DNA of 64,000 nucleotides from Microbacterium sp. CBA3102. Lineage in GTDB: Bacteria; Actinomycetota; Actinomycetes; Actinomycetales; Microbacteriaceae. Where the stretch lies: NCBI RefSeq assembly GCF_007954505.1, contig NZ_CP042412.1:1798001-1862000 (forward strand), given 5' to 3'. Shown one piece after another: positions 1 to 8,433 of the stretch. Under the pieces are notes generated by a model that searched no databases, had not been told where the DNA came from, and saw only the letters and a program-made list of their open reading frames with translations. Position 1 is the first letter of the stretch. The number at the start of each line of letters is the position of its first letter. Both the position numbers and the translations under genes were made by a program.

Positions 1-948
1 CAGGAAGGTGCTCTCCTCGACCAGGGCGTCGGTCGAGGAGTCGGCCTCCGACGCGAAGTACACGTTCTCCGGCCGAAGATAGACATCGACCGGGCCATCC
101 GCCGGCGCCTGCAGGGGGAGGCGCTGTCCCCACACCAGCACATGGTCGCCCTCCGCCACGCCCGAGACGACGCTCGAGAGTCCCACGAAGGCCGCGACCC
201 CCGCCGTGGAGGGCAGCGTGTAGAGCTGCTCCGGCGAACCGATCTGTTCGATCCGTCCGGCGTTCATCACCGCGATCCGGTCGGAGACGGCGAGCGCCTC
301 CTCCTGGTCGTGCGTGACGAAGACGGTCGTGATCCCGAGGCGCAACTGGATGCGGCGGATCTCGTCGCGCAGCTGCACCCGCACCTTCGCGTCGAGCGCG
401 GAGAGCGGCTCATCGAGCAGCAGCACCCTGGGCTCGGTCACCAGCGCTCGCGCGAGGGCCACCCGTTGCTGCTGACCGCCCGAGAGCTGATGCGGGAACC
501 TCCCGGCCAAGTCACGCAAACCGACCAGCGCGAGCGCGTCGAGGGAGCGCTTCTCCGCCTCCGCCCTGCCGATGCCCCGCCGCCGCAGTCCGAAGGCGGT
601 GTTGTCGGCGACCCGCAGGTGGGGGAAGAGCGAGTACGACTGGAAGACCATGCCGATGTCGCGCTTGTTCGTCGGTATGCGTGACACGTCCCCACCGCCG
701 AGCAGCACGGCGCCGGCGTCGGCTCCTTCGAGGCCTGCGAGCACTCGGAGCAGCGTCGTCTTGCCGCACCCCGAGGGGCCGAGCAGGGAGACGAACTCCC
801 CGGGTGCGATGTCGAGGTCCACACCGTGCAGGACCCGCGTGCCGGCGTAGCTCTTCACGATCCCCTGGAGCTCGACGCGCGTGCCCTCCCCGGCACGGGC
901 GAGCAGCAGGTTGTCCTTGGTACGGGGCAGGGCATGGTCGACGGTCAT
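1..948 (-). CDS. ABC importer ATP-binding protein (PotA/FbpC type), partial
   Basis: This is the ATPase of a polyamine/iron/phosphonate-type ABC importer, which hydrolyses ATP at the inner face of the membrane to drive the two permeases encoded just upstream. The visible 316 codons hold a complete nucleotide-binding domain: Walker A GPSGCGKTT, a Q-loop in VFQSYSLFPH, the signature LSGGQQQR, Walker B VLLLDEPLSALD and the H-loop VFVTHD. A TOBE-like C-terminal domain has begun (LRPENVYF) and is cut by the window edge. The ATG at 948 overlaps the stop of the preceding permease gene as ATGA, so the two are translationally coupled. Substrate cannot be told from the ATPase; the family includes PotA, FbpC and PhnT-like proteins. 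Confidence 0.93.
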   Translation of the reverse strand, partial: MTVDHALPRTKDNLLLARAGEGTRVELQGIVKSYAGTRVLHGVDLDIAPGEFVSLLGPSGCGKTTLLRVLAGLEGADAGAVLLGGGDVSRIPTNKRDIGMVFQSYSLFPHLRVADNTAFGLRRRGIGRAEAEKRSLDALALVGLRDLAGRFPHQLSGGQQQRVALARALVTEPRVLLLDEPLSALDAKVRVQLRDEIRRIQLRLGITTVFVTHDQEEALAVSDRIAVMNAGRIEQIGSPEQLYTLPSTAGVAAFVGLSSVVSGVAEGDHVLVWGQRLPLQAPADGPVDVYLRPENVYFASEADSSTDALVEESTFL

Positions 949-1739
949 GAGCGGGCCTTTCGTGGGCCGCGGGCGACACGGCCGATCAGGAGGAGCAGGA
1001 GGAACACGAACGCCAGCGCGAGCAGGGTGAAGATGGCCGGCGCGTACGGATCCTGTTTGTTCACCACGACCATCGCGGTCTGGAACACCTGGCGGTTGAG
1101 GAGGGAGGCGATCGTGAACTCGCCGAGCACCACGGCGATCGAGATCAGCGAAGCCGCCAGGAGCCCCTGGCGGAGGTTCGGAGCGAGCACCTTGAGCACG
1201 ACGACCGGCCAACTCGCTCCGAGCGAGCGTGCGGCCTCGGCGAGTGTGCGCAGGTCGGCGGCATCGATCGAAGCCTGGATCGAGCGGAAGGCGAACGGCA
1301 GCACGGTGATGCCGTAGGCGAAGGCCAGCGTCCACGTGCCGGTGCCGAGCGTGCGTCCGATATGCAGGTAGATCGGCGCGAGACCGACGACCAGCACGAT
1401 CGCGGGAATCGAGATCGGGAGGAGCACCGCGAACTCGAACGCCGGCCGGAGTCTCGGGAAGCGCAGGTTCACCAGGATCATGGTCGGTGCCAGCAGGAGC
1501 AGCACGATGGCCACGGTGACGACGGCGAGGATCATTGAGTTGCCGAGTCCCGTCCAGATCGGCTTGAGGGTGGCGGCGGCCGCGGGATCGAACAGCGCGA
1601 TCCAGCGAGCGAACGACAGACCGCCCTCGGGATCGCGCAGCGTGAAGAGGAACGTCGACACCAGCGGGACGGCGAAGAACACACCGACGACGATGCCGAT
1701 GGCCCAGCGGGTGGTGCGGGACGGACCGAGCCGGTTCAC
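945..1739 (-). CDS. ABC transporter permease (PotC-like)
   Basis: This is the second of two integral-membrane subunits of the importer, 264 aa. It has about six membrane segments and a binding-protein-dependent permease loop (EAARSLGASWPVVVLKVLAPNLR) near the C-terminal third, the EAA-like site that contacts the ATPase. The GTG start at 1739 gives VNRLGPSRTTRW and overlaps the stop of the upstream permease as GTGA. The open frame continues further upstream, but only through the neighbour's coding sequence. Gene order is binding protein, permease, permease, ATPase, all with 4-base overlaps, so one transcript and fixed stoichiometry are likely. The family is known for polyamines, Fe(III), thiamine and 2-aminoethylphosphonate; I cannot choose among these. 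Confidence 0.9.
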   Translation of the reverse strand: MNRLGPSRTTRWAIGIVVGVFFAVPLVSTFLFTLRDPEGGLSFARWIALFDPAAAATLKPIWTGLGNSMILAVVTVAIVLLLLAPTMILVNLRFPRLRPAFEFAVLLPISIPAIVLVVGLAPIYLHIGRTLGTGTWTLAFAYGITVLPFAFRSIQASIDAADLRTLAEAARSLGASWPVVVLKVLAPNLRQGLLAASLISIAVVLGEFTIASLLNRQVFQTAMVVVNKQDPYAPAIFTLLALAFVFLLLLLIGRVARGPRKARS

Positions 1740-2674
1740 GACTGCCACCTCGCCGCGCGTCGCTGCACGAAGGAGTACAGGCCCATCACGATGCCGACCA
1801 CCACGATCATGCCGAGCGCGAGGGCACCGGCGAGGTTCTCCCGCCCGAGCACGGTCTCGCTCGTGAGAGCGGTACGGATCTGGAGCGGCACGATCTGCGC
1901 CCCCTGGCTCGCGAGGGCGGCGGCCGTGGCATAGGACGAGAACGCGTTCGCGAACAGCAGCAGCAGGCTGGCGAGGAACGAGGGGGCGAGTACGGGGAGG
2001 CCGATGCGCATCCAGAAGCTCGCACGGGTGCCGCCGAGGGTGAGGTTCGCCTCCGCCCACTGTGGCTTGAGGGCAGCGAGGGCGGGCATGAAGGTGATGA
2101 CCATCAGGGGGATCTGGAAGAAGAAGTAGGGGAGGATCAGACCCGGCAGCTCGTAGAGCCAGGTGCCGTTCGCGAAGATGTCGATGCCGAGCGAGTCCCT
2201 CAGGAAGACGGTGACGACGCCCTGGATGCCGATGGTCGCGATGAAGGCGAAGGCCAGCATGACGCCACCGAACTGGGCGAGCACTCCGGCCGCGGCATCC
2301 ACGGCGGAACGGCTGCGGCTCTCGGGGTCCATGCCGAGCAGCGCATAGCAGACGAGCGCACCGACGACGGCGCCGACCAGGGCGGTGAGGAGCGAGAGTC
2401 CGGCGGAGTTCGCGAACGTGTTCAACACGACGGGGTCGGCGAGGGCCGCGATGTTCGACCAGGTGAACGCGCCGTCCTTCGTGAAGAAGCCGGAACCGAC
2501 CGCGAGCACGGTGGGAACGGCGAGGAACAGTACGACGTAGGCGGTGAAGGGGATGAGCCCGAGCCAGGCGAAGGACGGAGCGGACCGCCGGGCCCTCGCG
2601 TGGGGCGAGAACCCGACGGTGGGAGCGGGGGCGGATGCCGTGGCATCCGCCCCCGTTGCGGTGAGGGTCGTCAC
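1736..2674 (-). CDS. ABC transporter permease (PotB-like)
   Basis: This is the first membrane subunit of the importer, 312 aa. A short alanine/proline-rich cytoplasmic N-terminus is followed by a first membrane segment (FAWLGLIPFTAYVVLFLAVP) and about five more. The EAA-type loop reads EANLTLGGTRASFWMRIGLPVL, where the usual coupling helix lies. The GTG start at 2674 overlaps the stop codon of the binding-protein gene as GTGA, which decides the start; longer readings would run inside that gene. Together with the second permease it should form the heterodimeric pore. Confidence 0.9.
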   Translation of the reverse strand: MTTLTATGADATASAPAPTVGFSPHARARRSAPSFAWLGLIPFTAYVVLFLAVPTVLAVGSGFFTKDGAFTWSNIAALADPVVLNTFANSAGLSLLTALVGAVVGALVCYALLGMDPESRSRSAVDAAAGVLAQFGGVMLAFAFIATIGIQGVVTVFLRDSLGIDIFANGTWLYELPGLILPYFFFQIPLMVITFMPALAALKPQWAEANLTLGGTRASFWMRIGLPVLAPSFLASLLLLFANAFSSYATAAALASQGAQIVPLQIRTALTSETVLGRENLAGALALGMIVVVGIVMGLYSFVQRRAARWQS

Positions 2675-3810
2675 TGGACCGCCGCGGCCCACTTCTCGCC
2701 GAGAAGCGTGCCGGCGTTCGTGGACTGCTCCTCGGTCGGGACCACGGTCGTCTCCGGGGCCTCGGGGAGCGCAGCAGCGAGGTCGGCGTCGATCGTGCCC
2801 GCGTCGGTCATGGCCTCCATGCGCACCGGACGGGCGCCGCCCTTCAGCCACAGGTTCTGGACCTCGTCGCTGTAGAGGAACTCCTGCCACAGACGGGCTG
2901 CAGCGGGGTGCGGGGCGTCGACGTTGATGGCCTGGTTGTAGTACCCGGCGTAGCCCGTGCCGTCGAGCACGACGACCTTCCAGTCCTCATTGTCGGCCGA
3001 GTGCGAGGCGTTCAGGTAGTCCCAGTCGAACACGACCGGGGTCTCGCCGCTCACGATGGTCGCAGTGGTGACGTCGACCTTGAGCAGGTTGCCCGCCTGC
3101 TGGAGCTCGGAGAAGAAGTCGATGCCCGGCTGGAAGTCGTCGAGCGTGCCGTCGGACTGCACGGTCGCCAGGCCCACGGCGGCGAAGGCGGCACCGGCCT
3201 GCGTCGGGTCGCCGTTGATCGCCACAGCACCCTTGTAGTCGGACGAGAGCAGGTCGGAGAGCTCGGCGGGAGCATCGAACTTCGACGAGTCGTAGCCGAT
3301 CGACATGTACCCGCCGTAGTCGCCGACGAAGAGGCCGCTGGGCTCCTTCAGCTCCTCGGGGATGTCGTCCCAGGTCTGCACCTTGTACGGCGCGAACGCG
3401 TCGGTGTTCTGGAGCGCGACGGTCAGTCCGAGGTCGAACACGTCCGGGGCGGTGTCGAGACCCTTGTTGGTCTCCGCGGCCTGGATCTCCTCGGCGCTGG
3501 AGACGTCGGGCGAGGTCTCGTTGATCGTGATCTCCGGGTACTTCTCGGCGAACAGATCGAGGATCTCGCCGTAGTTCGCCCAGTCGCGCGGAAGGGCGAT
3601 GACGTTGAGGGAGCCCTCGGCCTTGGCCGCGGCTTCGAGGTCGGCGAAGGTGCCGAAGTCGGTGACCGAGGTCGCGGTGGCGGCGTCGACATCGGAGCTG
3701 CCTCCACCGGTCGCGTCCGCTGCGCCGGAGCAGGCGGTGAGTGCGAGTGCGGCCGTGGTGGCCAGGGCGATGCCGGCGCCGATGCGCGCGCGGCGGGTGA
3801 TGCGGGCCAT
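2671..3810 (-). CDS. ABC transporter substrate-binding lipoprotein
   Basis: This is a 379-aa extracellular solute receptor that delivers its ligand to the two permeases downstream. It has an arginine-rich N-terminus, a hydrophobic segment and a lipobox ending LTAC at about residue 27, so it should be lipid-anchored on the outer face of the membrane. The mature part resembles PotD/AfuA/ThiB-type class binding proteins (LNVIALPRDWANYGEILDLF at the first beta strand; YGGYMSIGYDSSKF in the middle). A Shine-Dalgarno AGAGGA lies 5 nt before the ATG, and it sits inside one arm of a 12-bp inverted repeat. Substrate is unknown. The first gene of the operon encodes the receptor, as usual when the receptor is needed in excess. 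Confidence 0.92.
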   Translation of the reverse strand: MARITRRARIGAGIALATTAALALTACSGAADATGGGSSDVDAATATSVTDFGTFADLEAAAKAEGSLNVIALPRDWANYGEILDLFAEKYPEITINETSPDVSSAEEIQAAETNKGLDTAPDVFDLGLTVALQNTDAFAPYKVQTWDDIPEELKEPSGLFVGDYGGYMSIGYDSSKFDAPAELSDLLSSDYKGAVAINGDPTQAGAAFAAVGLATVQSDGTLDDFQPGIDFFSELQQAGNLLKVDVTTATIVSGETPVVFDWDYLNASHSADNEDWKVVVLDGTGYAGYYNQAINVDAPHPAAARLWQEFLYSDEVQNLWLKGGARPVRMEAMTDAGTIDADLAAALPEAPETTVVPTEEQSTNAGTLLGEKWAAAVQ

Positions 3811-3811
3811 G

Positions 3812-3866
3812 AGTGTCCTCTCGGTGTCCGGCGCTGTGAGCCGGGTTCGGGTTGCGAGAGGACACT
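3812..3866 (-). promoter_or_regulatory. 12-bp inverted repeat covering the binding-protein ribosome site
   Basis: AGTGTCCTCTCG at 3812-3823 is the exact reverse complement of 3855-3866, with 31 nt between. On the minus strand the arm next to the gene contains the Shine-Dalgarno of the binding-protein gene, and the outer arm adjoins a possible -10 (CATAGT). The element could be a repressor operator or an RNA hairpin that masks the ribosome site; the sequence does not decide. Confidence 0.6.
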
Positions 3867-3944
3867 ATGAGGCGCAGGTTGCCGACCGTCGCGGTGCGGG
3901 TGAACGGACGGTGGCGAGGGGGTGGCCGAACAGGGCCGCGGGCC

Positions 3945-4460
3945 TCAGACCTGCGGGACGCTGTACTTGAAGCCGCGGTGCGAGCCGACGTAGCCCAGTC
4001 GCTCGTAGAAGCGGTGCGCGTCGGTACGGGCGGCATCGGAGGTGAGCTGCACCATCGTTGCGCCCACGGCGGGGGCAGCGACCTCTCCCACCCAGCGCAT
4101 CACGGTGGAGCCGATGCCCGACGAGCGCAGACTGCTCCGCACGCGCACTGCCTCGACGAGCAGTCGCCGCGCGCCCCGACGCGCCATCCCCGGGATCGAG
4201 GTGAGCTGCAGCGTGCCGACGACGTCGCCGTCGAGCTCGATCACGAGGAGGTCGTTCGACGGCTCGGTCAGGATCTCGACGAGCCCCCGTGTGTACGCGG
4301 GACGGTCCTCGTCGGAAGCCACGTCACCGCGCGCGGCGCTGATCGGATCGTCGGCGAGGAGAGCGATCACGGCATCCGTGTCGTCCACGGTCGCCCGGCG
4401 CAGGAGCGCGGTGCCCCTGCGCGAATCGAACGAGTGCGGCAGCGGGAGGGCATCGAGCAT
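3945..4460 (-). CDS. GNAT family N-acetyltransferase
   Basis: This is a 171-aa single-domain acetyltransferase that would move an acetyl group from acetyl-CoA to an amine. The GNAT fold is recognised from an N-terminal RRATVDDTDAVIALLAD segment, a central strand NDLLVIELDGDVVGTLQL, the acetyl-CoA loop region VRVRSSLRSSGIGSTVMRW (a variant of the R/QxxGxG/A motif) and a C-terminal DAHRFYERLGY. The ATG at 4460 was chosen because a -10-like CAGACT lies 6 nt upstream, which fits a leaderless transcript; a longer reading adds 13 residues of proline- and glycine-rich sequence. It lies alone and diverges from the TSUP permease. The acceptor substrate is unknown; this architecture matches PhnO/YpeA-like small GNATs. 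Confidence 0.88.
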   Translation of the reverse strand: MLDALPLPHSFDSRRGTALLRRATVDDTDAVIALLADDPISAARGDVASDEDRPAYTRGLVEILTEPSNDLLVIELDGDVVGTLQLTSIPGMARRGARRLLVEAVRVRSSLRSSGIGSTVMRWVGEVAAPAVGATMVQLTSDAARTDAHRFYERLGYVGSHRGFKYSVPQV

Positions 4461-4466
4461 GCCACC

Positions 4467-4472
4467 AGTCTG
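4467..4472 (-). promoter_or_regulatory. -10 box for leaderless GNAT gene
   Basis: CAGACT on the minus strand, 6 nt before the ATG at 4460, as in other leaderless starts in this window. Confidence 0.4.
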
Positions 4473-4525
4473 CCAGCGCCCGGCCGGATGCCGGAGCACC
4501 GCCGACTCTCTGGAATCATGGCCAG

Positions 4526-5353
4526 GTGGATATCGGCGCTGTGCTCGGACTGGAGCAACTCACGTGGGGCATACTGCTGCTCGTCGTCATCGCCGCTTTC
4601 TGCGCCGGCTGGATCGACGCGGTCGTCGGTGGGGGAGGTCTGCTGCAGCTCCCCGCGCTCCTGCTGATCCCCGGCATCTCGCCGGTGCAGGCCCTCGCGA
4701 CGAACAAGCTCGCCTCGGTCTTCGGCACCGCGACCAGTAGCGTCACCTACTACCGCCGCGCGAAGCCCGACATACGCACGGCCCTGCCCATGGCGGCGAT
4801 CGCCTTCGTCGGCTCGTTCGGTGGCGCGGCCGTGGCGACCGTGCTTCCGCCCGCCGCGTTCAAGCCCATCATCGTGATCGCCCTGCTCGTGGTGGCGCTG
4901 TTCACCGCATTCCGTCCCCAGATGGGCGCGGCGACCCAACTGCGTTTCCACGGGCACAAGCATCACATCATGGCGGGTGCCGCCGGCCTCGGGATCGGCT
5001 TCTACGACGGGATGATCGGTCCCGGCACCGGTACCTTCCTCGTGATCACTCTCGTCGCGCTGCTCGGCTACGACTTCCTGCAGGCGAGCGCCAAAGCGAA
5101 GATCGTGAACCTGGCCACGAATGCGGGTGCCCTGATGCTGTTCATCCCGCACGGCGCGGTGCTGTGGTTGCTGGGCGGCATCCTCGCCGTGGCGAACGTC
5201 GCGGGCAGCTACCTGGGCTCGCGCATGGCCATCTCCCGCGGCACGACCTTCATCCGCGTGGTGTTCCTGGCGGTCGTGGTCGCCCTGATCGCGAAGCTCG
5301 GTGTCGACGTGTGGAACGAGAACATCGTGCCCGCGCTCGCGCTCCTCGGCTGA
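4526..5353 (+). CDS. TSUP family membrane transporter (TauE/SafE)
   Basis: This is a 275-aa integral membrane protein with about eight hydrophobic segments in two repeated halves. It carries the family signatures AGWIDAVVGGGGLLQLPALL near residue 30 and GFYDGMIGPGTGTFLVI near residue 165; the paired glycine-rich G-x-G repeats are typical of TauE/SafE (DUF81). Known members export or import sulfite, sulfonates, sulfoacetate or other organic anions, but the neighbours here give no sulfur context. Translation starts at a GTG; a possible ATG 8 bases upstream is out of frame. It converges with aspS over a shared inverted repeat. Confidence 0.9.
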   Translation: MDIGAVLGLEQLTWGILLLVVIAAFCAGWIDAVVGGGGLLQLPALLLIPGISPVQALATNKLASVFGTATSSVTYYRRAKPDIRTALPMAAIAFVGSFGGAAVATVLPPAAFKPIIVIALLVVALFTAFRPQMGAATQLRFHGHKHHIMAGAAGLGIGFYDGMIGPGTGTFLVITLVALLGYDFLQASAKAKIVNLATNAGALMLFIPHGAVLWLLGGILAVANVAGSYLGSRMAISRGTTFIRVVFLAVVVALIAKLGVDVWNENIVPALALLG

Positions 5354-5364
5354 GCAACGAGAAA

Positions 5365-5409
5365 GCGCCCGGGCTGCACGAATCCGAAGATCTCGTACGG
5401 CCCGGGCGC
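5365..5409. terminator. Bidirectional terminator between TSUP gene and aspS
   Basis: GCGCCCGGGC at 5365-5374 pairs with GCCCGGGCGC at 5400-5409 across a 25-nt loop. It sits between the stops of two convergent genes, so it can serve both strands. No T-run follows. Confidence 0.6.
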
Positions 5410-5429
5410 GCGTCGCGGTGACGGCGGGG

Positions 5430-7211
5430 TCAGTCCTCGTCGTCCTCCGGCTCGAAGTCGACGCCGGCCTCGGCGCGCTGCGCCGCGGTGATCGGTGCCG
5501 GTGCGGCGGTCAGCGGGTCGAAGCCGTTGCCGGACTTCGGGAACGCGATGACTTCGCGGATCGACTCGGTCTTGGTGAGGTGTTGCAGCACGCGGTCCAT
5601 GCCGAGCGCGATTCCGCCGTGCGGCGGGGCGCCGAACTTGAACGCGTCGAGCAGGAAGCCGAACTGCTCGTCAGCCTGCTCGTCGCTGATGCCCATGACC
5701 TCGAACACGCGCTTCTGCACGTCTTCGCGGTGGATGCGGATCGACCCGCCGCCGAGCTCGGATCCGTTGCACACGATGTCGTAGGCGTAGGCGAGAGCAG
5801 AACCGGGGTCGGTGTCGAAGGTGTCCTCGAACTCCGGCTTCGGGCCCGTGAACGCGTGGTGCACGGCGGTCCATGCTCCGGCGCCCACAGCGACGTCGCC
5901 CGAGGCCACGGCATCTGCGGCGGGCTCGAACATCGGGGCGTCGACGACCCAGGTGAAGGCGAACTCGTCCGGGCTCAGGTAGCCGAGGCGACGACCGATC
6001 TCGACGCGTGCGGCACCGAGCAGGGCGCGGCTCTCCTTGGTGGAACCGGCGGCGAAGAACACGCAGTCGCCGGTCTCCGCACCCACGAGCTCTGCGAGTC
6101 CGGCCTGTTCCGACTCGGACAGGTTCTTCGCCGCGGGGCCGCCGAGCGTCCCGTCCTCGTTGAACAGCACGTACGCGAGACCACGGGCTCCACGCTGCTT
6201 CGCCCAGTCCTGCCACGCGTCGAGCTGCTTGCGCGGCTGGCTCGCGCCGCCGGGCATCCGCACGGCGCCGACGTACTCGGCCTGGAAGACGCGGAACGGG
6301 GTGTCCGCGAAGTACTCGGTCGCGTCGACGAGTTCGAGGCCGAAGCGCAGGTCGGGCTTGTCGGAACCGTACTTCGCCATGGCATCGGCGTACGTCATGC
6401 GCGGCAGCGGGGTCGCGACCTCGACGCCGATCGTCGCCCACATCGCGACGATGAGCGACTCCATCAGGGCGATGACGTCTTCCTGGTCGACGAAGCTCAT
6501 CTCGATGTCGAGCTGCGTGAACTCGGGCTGGCGGTCGGCGCGGAAGTCCTCGTCGCGGTAGCAGCGCGCGATCTGGAAGTACTTCTCGACACCGCCGACC
6601 ATCAGCAGCTGCTTGAACAGCTGCGGCGACTGCGGCAGGGCGTACCAGCTGCCGGGGCTCAGTCGCGCGGGCACCAGGAAGTCGCGGGCGCCTTCGGGCG
6701 TCGAACGCGTGAGGGTCGGCGTCTCGACCTCGGTGAAGTCCTCGGCGTGCAGCACATCGCGGATCGCCTTGTAGACGTCGGAACGCAGGCGCAGGTTGGC
6801 GGCCTGTCCGGGACGACGCAGGTCGAGGTAGCGGTACTTGAGGCGCGCCTCTTCTCCGACCGTCTCGGTGTCGGCGAGCGCCGTCGACACCTGGAAGGGC
6901 AGCGCAGCGGACTCGTTGAGCACCTCGACATCGGTCGCGATGAGCTCGATCTCCCCGGTCGGCAGGTTCGGGTTCGCGTTGCCCTCGGGGCGCAGCGACA
7001 CCTCCCCGGTGACCTTCAGGACGAACTCGTTGCGCAGCGGGTGCGCGATCTCCTCGTCGCGGATGACGACCTGGGCGATGCCCGAGGCATCCCGCAGATC
7101 GATGAAAGCGACTCCTCCGTGGTCACGACGGCGATCGACCCAACCCGTGAGGGTGACGGTCTGACCGATGTGCTCGGCTCGCAGAGAGCCTGCCGAGTGG
7201 GTGCGAAGCAC
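5430..7211 (-). CDS. aspS: Aspartate--tRNA ligase
   Basis: This is the class II aminoacyl-tRNA synthetase that charges tRNA-Asp (and possibly tRNA-Asn) with aspartate. At 593 aa it is the usual bacterial length, with an N-terminal OB-fold anticodon-binding domain ([19 protein letters not shown], residues 22-40), the catalytic domain with motif 1 and motif 2 ([24 protein letters not shown]) and motif 3 ([13 protein letters not shown]) near the C-terminus, and an intervening bacterial GAD-type insertion. The GTG start at 7211 is preceded by AGAAGGAA with good spacing. A -10 TAGAAT lies about 40 nt upstream. Whether it is a non-discriminating enzyme cannot be read here, since gatCAB and asnS lie outside the window. 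Confidence 0.97.
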   Translation of the reverse strand: MLRTHSAGSLRAEHIGQTVTLTGWVDRRRDHGGVAFIDLRDASGIAQVVIRDEEIAHPLRNEFVLKVTGEVSLRPEGNANPNLPTGEIELIATDVEVLNESAALPFQVSTALADTETVGEEARLKYRYLDLRRPGQAANLRLRSDVYKAIRDVLHAEDFTEVETPTLTRSTPEGARDFLVPARLSPGSWYALPQSPQLFKQLLMVGGVEKYFQIARCYRDEDFRADRQPEFTQLDIEMSFVDQEDVIALMESLIVAMWATIGVEVATPLPRMTYADAMAKYGSDKPDLRFGLELVDATEYFADTPFRVFQAEYVGAVRMPGGASQPRKQLDAWQDWAKQRGARGLAYVLFNEDGTLGGPAAKNLSESEQAGLAELVGAETGDCVFFAAGSTKESRALLGAARVEIGRRLGYLSPDEFAFTWVVDAPMFEPAADAVASGDVAVGAGAWTAVHHAFTGPKPEFEDTFDTDPGSALAYAYDIVCNGSELGGGSIRIHREDVQKRVFEVMGISDEQADEQFGFLLDAFKFGAPPHGGIALGMDRVLQHLTKTESIREVIAFPKSGNGFDPLTAAPAPITAAQRAEAGVDFEPEDDED

Positions 7212-7250
7212 GGAGTATTCCTTCTGATCTGGGAAATGGGGAACGCGCCC

Positions 7251-7256
7251 ATTCTA
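7251..7256 (-). promoter_or_regulatory. -10 box of aspS promoter
   Basis: TAGAAT on the minus strand lies 39 nt before the GTG start, giving a leader of roughly 30 nt that carries the AGAAGGAA ribosome site. Confidence 0.45.
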
Positions 7257-7312
7257 CGGGGGTGGTCGGCCCGTCTCCGGCCCCGTCAGCGGCGCCGGAG
7301 CCGTCGGATCAG

Positions 7313-7318
7313 TAGGAT
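7313..7318 (+). promoter_or_regulatory. -10 box for DUF5684-like gene
   Basis: TAGGAT lies 36 nt before the GTG at 7355; the short leader carries the ribosome site AAAGGGAG. Confidence 0.4.
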
Positions 7319-7354
7319 CGCCACGACACAGCTCTTACACAGAAAGGGAGCACC

Positions 7355-7729
7355 GTGGACAACAACGGCATCTCCGATCTCTACGCATCGATCTTCTCCG
7401 GCACCACGGGGCTGATCGCGCTCGTCTTCTACATCCTCGTCGCCGTCGGACTCTGGAAGGTGTTCACGAAGGCCGGATACCCCGGGATCCTCGCGATCAT
7501 CCCGATCGTGAACCTCATTTTCCTGGTGAAGATCGCCGGCATGTCCGGGTGGTTCGCGCTGCTCTACCTGATCCCGATCGTGAACCTGGTCCTCGCGATC
7601 ATCGTGGCGTTCAAGCTCGGCGCACGCTTCGACAAGGGCGGAGTCTTCTCGTTCTTCCTGCTGGTCCTCTTCCCGTACATCGGGTACCTGATCCTCGGCT
7701 TCGGGGATTCGCGCTACAGCAAGGCGTGA
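7355..7729 (+). CDS. Small membrane protein, DUF5684-like
   Basis: This 124-aa protein has three or four hydrophobic segments and no catalytic motif. The repeated phrase IPIVNL (residues about 49-54 and 71-76) and FTKAGYPGILAIIPIVN match the DUF5684 / signal-peptidase-I-associated membrane family seen in many actinobacteria and Bacteroidetes. The family has no assigned function; members often sit beside protein-export or envelope genes. A GTG start is preceded by AAAGGGAG. The next gene starts one base after its stop, so the two are probably cotranscribed, although the histidine phosphatase gives no functional hint. Confidence 0.8.
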   Translation: MDNNGISDLYASIFSGTTGLIALVFYILVAVGLWKVFTKAGYPGILAIIPIVNLIFLVKIAGMSGWFALLYLIPIVNLVLAIIVAFKLGARFDKGGVFSFFLLVLFPYIGYLILGFGDSRYSKA

Positions 7730-7730
7730 C

Positions 7731-8360
7731 ATGACGGCGTCCCGGTTGCACCTCGTCCGACACGGCGAGGTGCACAATCCGGCCCGCGTGCTCTACGGGC
7801 GGCTGCCCGACTACCACCTGAGCACGGCGGGCCGGGGGATGGCGGCGGCTGCTGCCGAGCACGTCGCGGAGTCGGGTCGGCCGGTCTCCGCGCTGTACTC
7901 CTCACCGTTGGAGCGTGCGCAGGAGTCCGCCGAGCCGTTCGCCGAGGGCTTCGATCTCGTGCCGGAGATCGACATCCGCCTCATCGAGCCGACCAACGTC
8001 TTCGAGGGCACGCAGATGCGTCGTTCCCTCATGAACCCGCTGAACTGGTGGCACCTGCGCCAGCCCGCGCTGCCGAGCTGGGGCGAACCGTATTCCTCCA
8101 TCGCGGAGCGGATGCTCGGCGTCATGGATGAAGCCTGGGATGAGGCGGCCGACGGAGACGTCGTGATGGTGTCCCATCAGGCGCCGATCTGGATCACGCA
8201 CCTCCGCGTCGCGGGTCTGCCCCTGCGTCATGACCCGCGCACCCGACGCTGCGCCCTGTCGAGCGTCACCTCGTTCGAACGCGTCGGTGATGTCTGGCGC
8301 GAAGTCGCCTACGCCGAGCCGGCCGCGACCGGCGGCGCCGTGGATGTCGGAGCCGTCTGA
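7731..8360 (+). CDS. Histidine phosphatase family protein
   Basis: This 209-aa phosphatase of the phosphoglycerate-mutase-like superfamily has the catalytic RHG motif in LHLVRHGEV (His about residue 9 is the phospho-acceptor). A second conserved region SSPLERAQESAEPFA holds the second catalytic arginine, and VVMVSHQAPI holds the second histidine. It has no signal peptide and should be cytosolic. Families with this layout dephosphorylate small phosphorylated metabolites or nucleotides; the substrate cannot be inferred. It follows the small membrane protein by one base. A long-stem inverted repeat lies directly downstream. Confidence 0.9.
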   Translation: MTASRLHLVRHGEVHNPARVLYGRLPDYHLSTAGRGMAAAAAEHVAESGRPVSALYSSPLERAQESAEPFAEGFDLVPEIDIRLIEPTNVFEGTQMRRSLMNPLNWWHLRQPALPSWGEPYSSIAERMLGVMDEAWDEAADGDVVMVSHQAPIWITHLRVAGLPLRHDPRTRRCALSSVTSFERVGDVWREVAYAEPAATGGAVDVGAV

Positions 8361-8366
8361 CCCCCG

Positions 8367-8425
8367 TTCGAATCGCGCAACCGGCTCCCTTTCGGCGACG
8401 GATGCGGCCAGTTGCGCGATTCGAA
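8367..8425. terminator. Long-stem inverted repeat between convergent genes
   Basis: TTCGAATCGCGCAAC at 8367-8381 pairs perfectly with 8411-8425 over 29 nt. It fills the gap between the convergent histidine phosphatase and reductase genes, so bidirectional termination is the simplest role. No T-run follows either arm. Confidence 0.6.
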
Positions 8426-8433
8426 AGCCGAGG

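Noticed and set aside
7211..7260. Riboswitch or T-box before aspS
   Set aside because: The leader is only about 30 nt with a -10 and ribosome site; no room for such an element.
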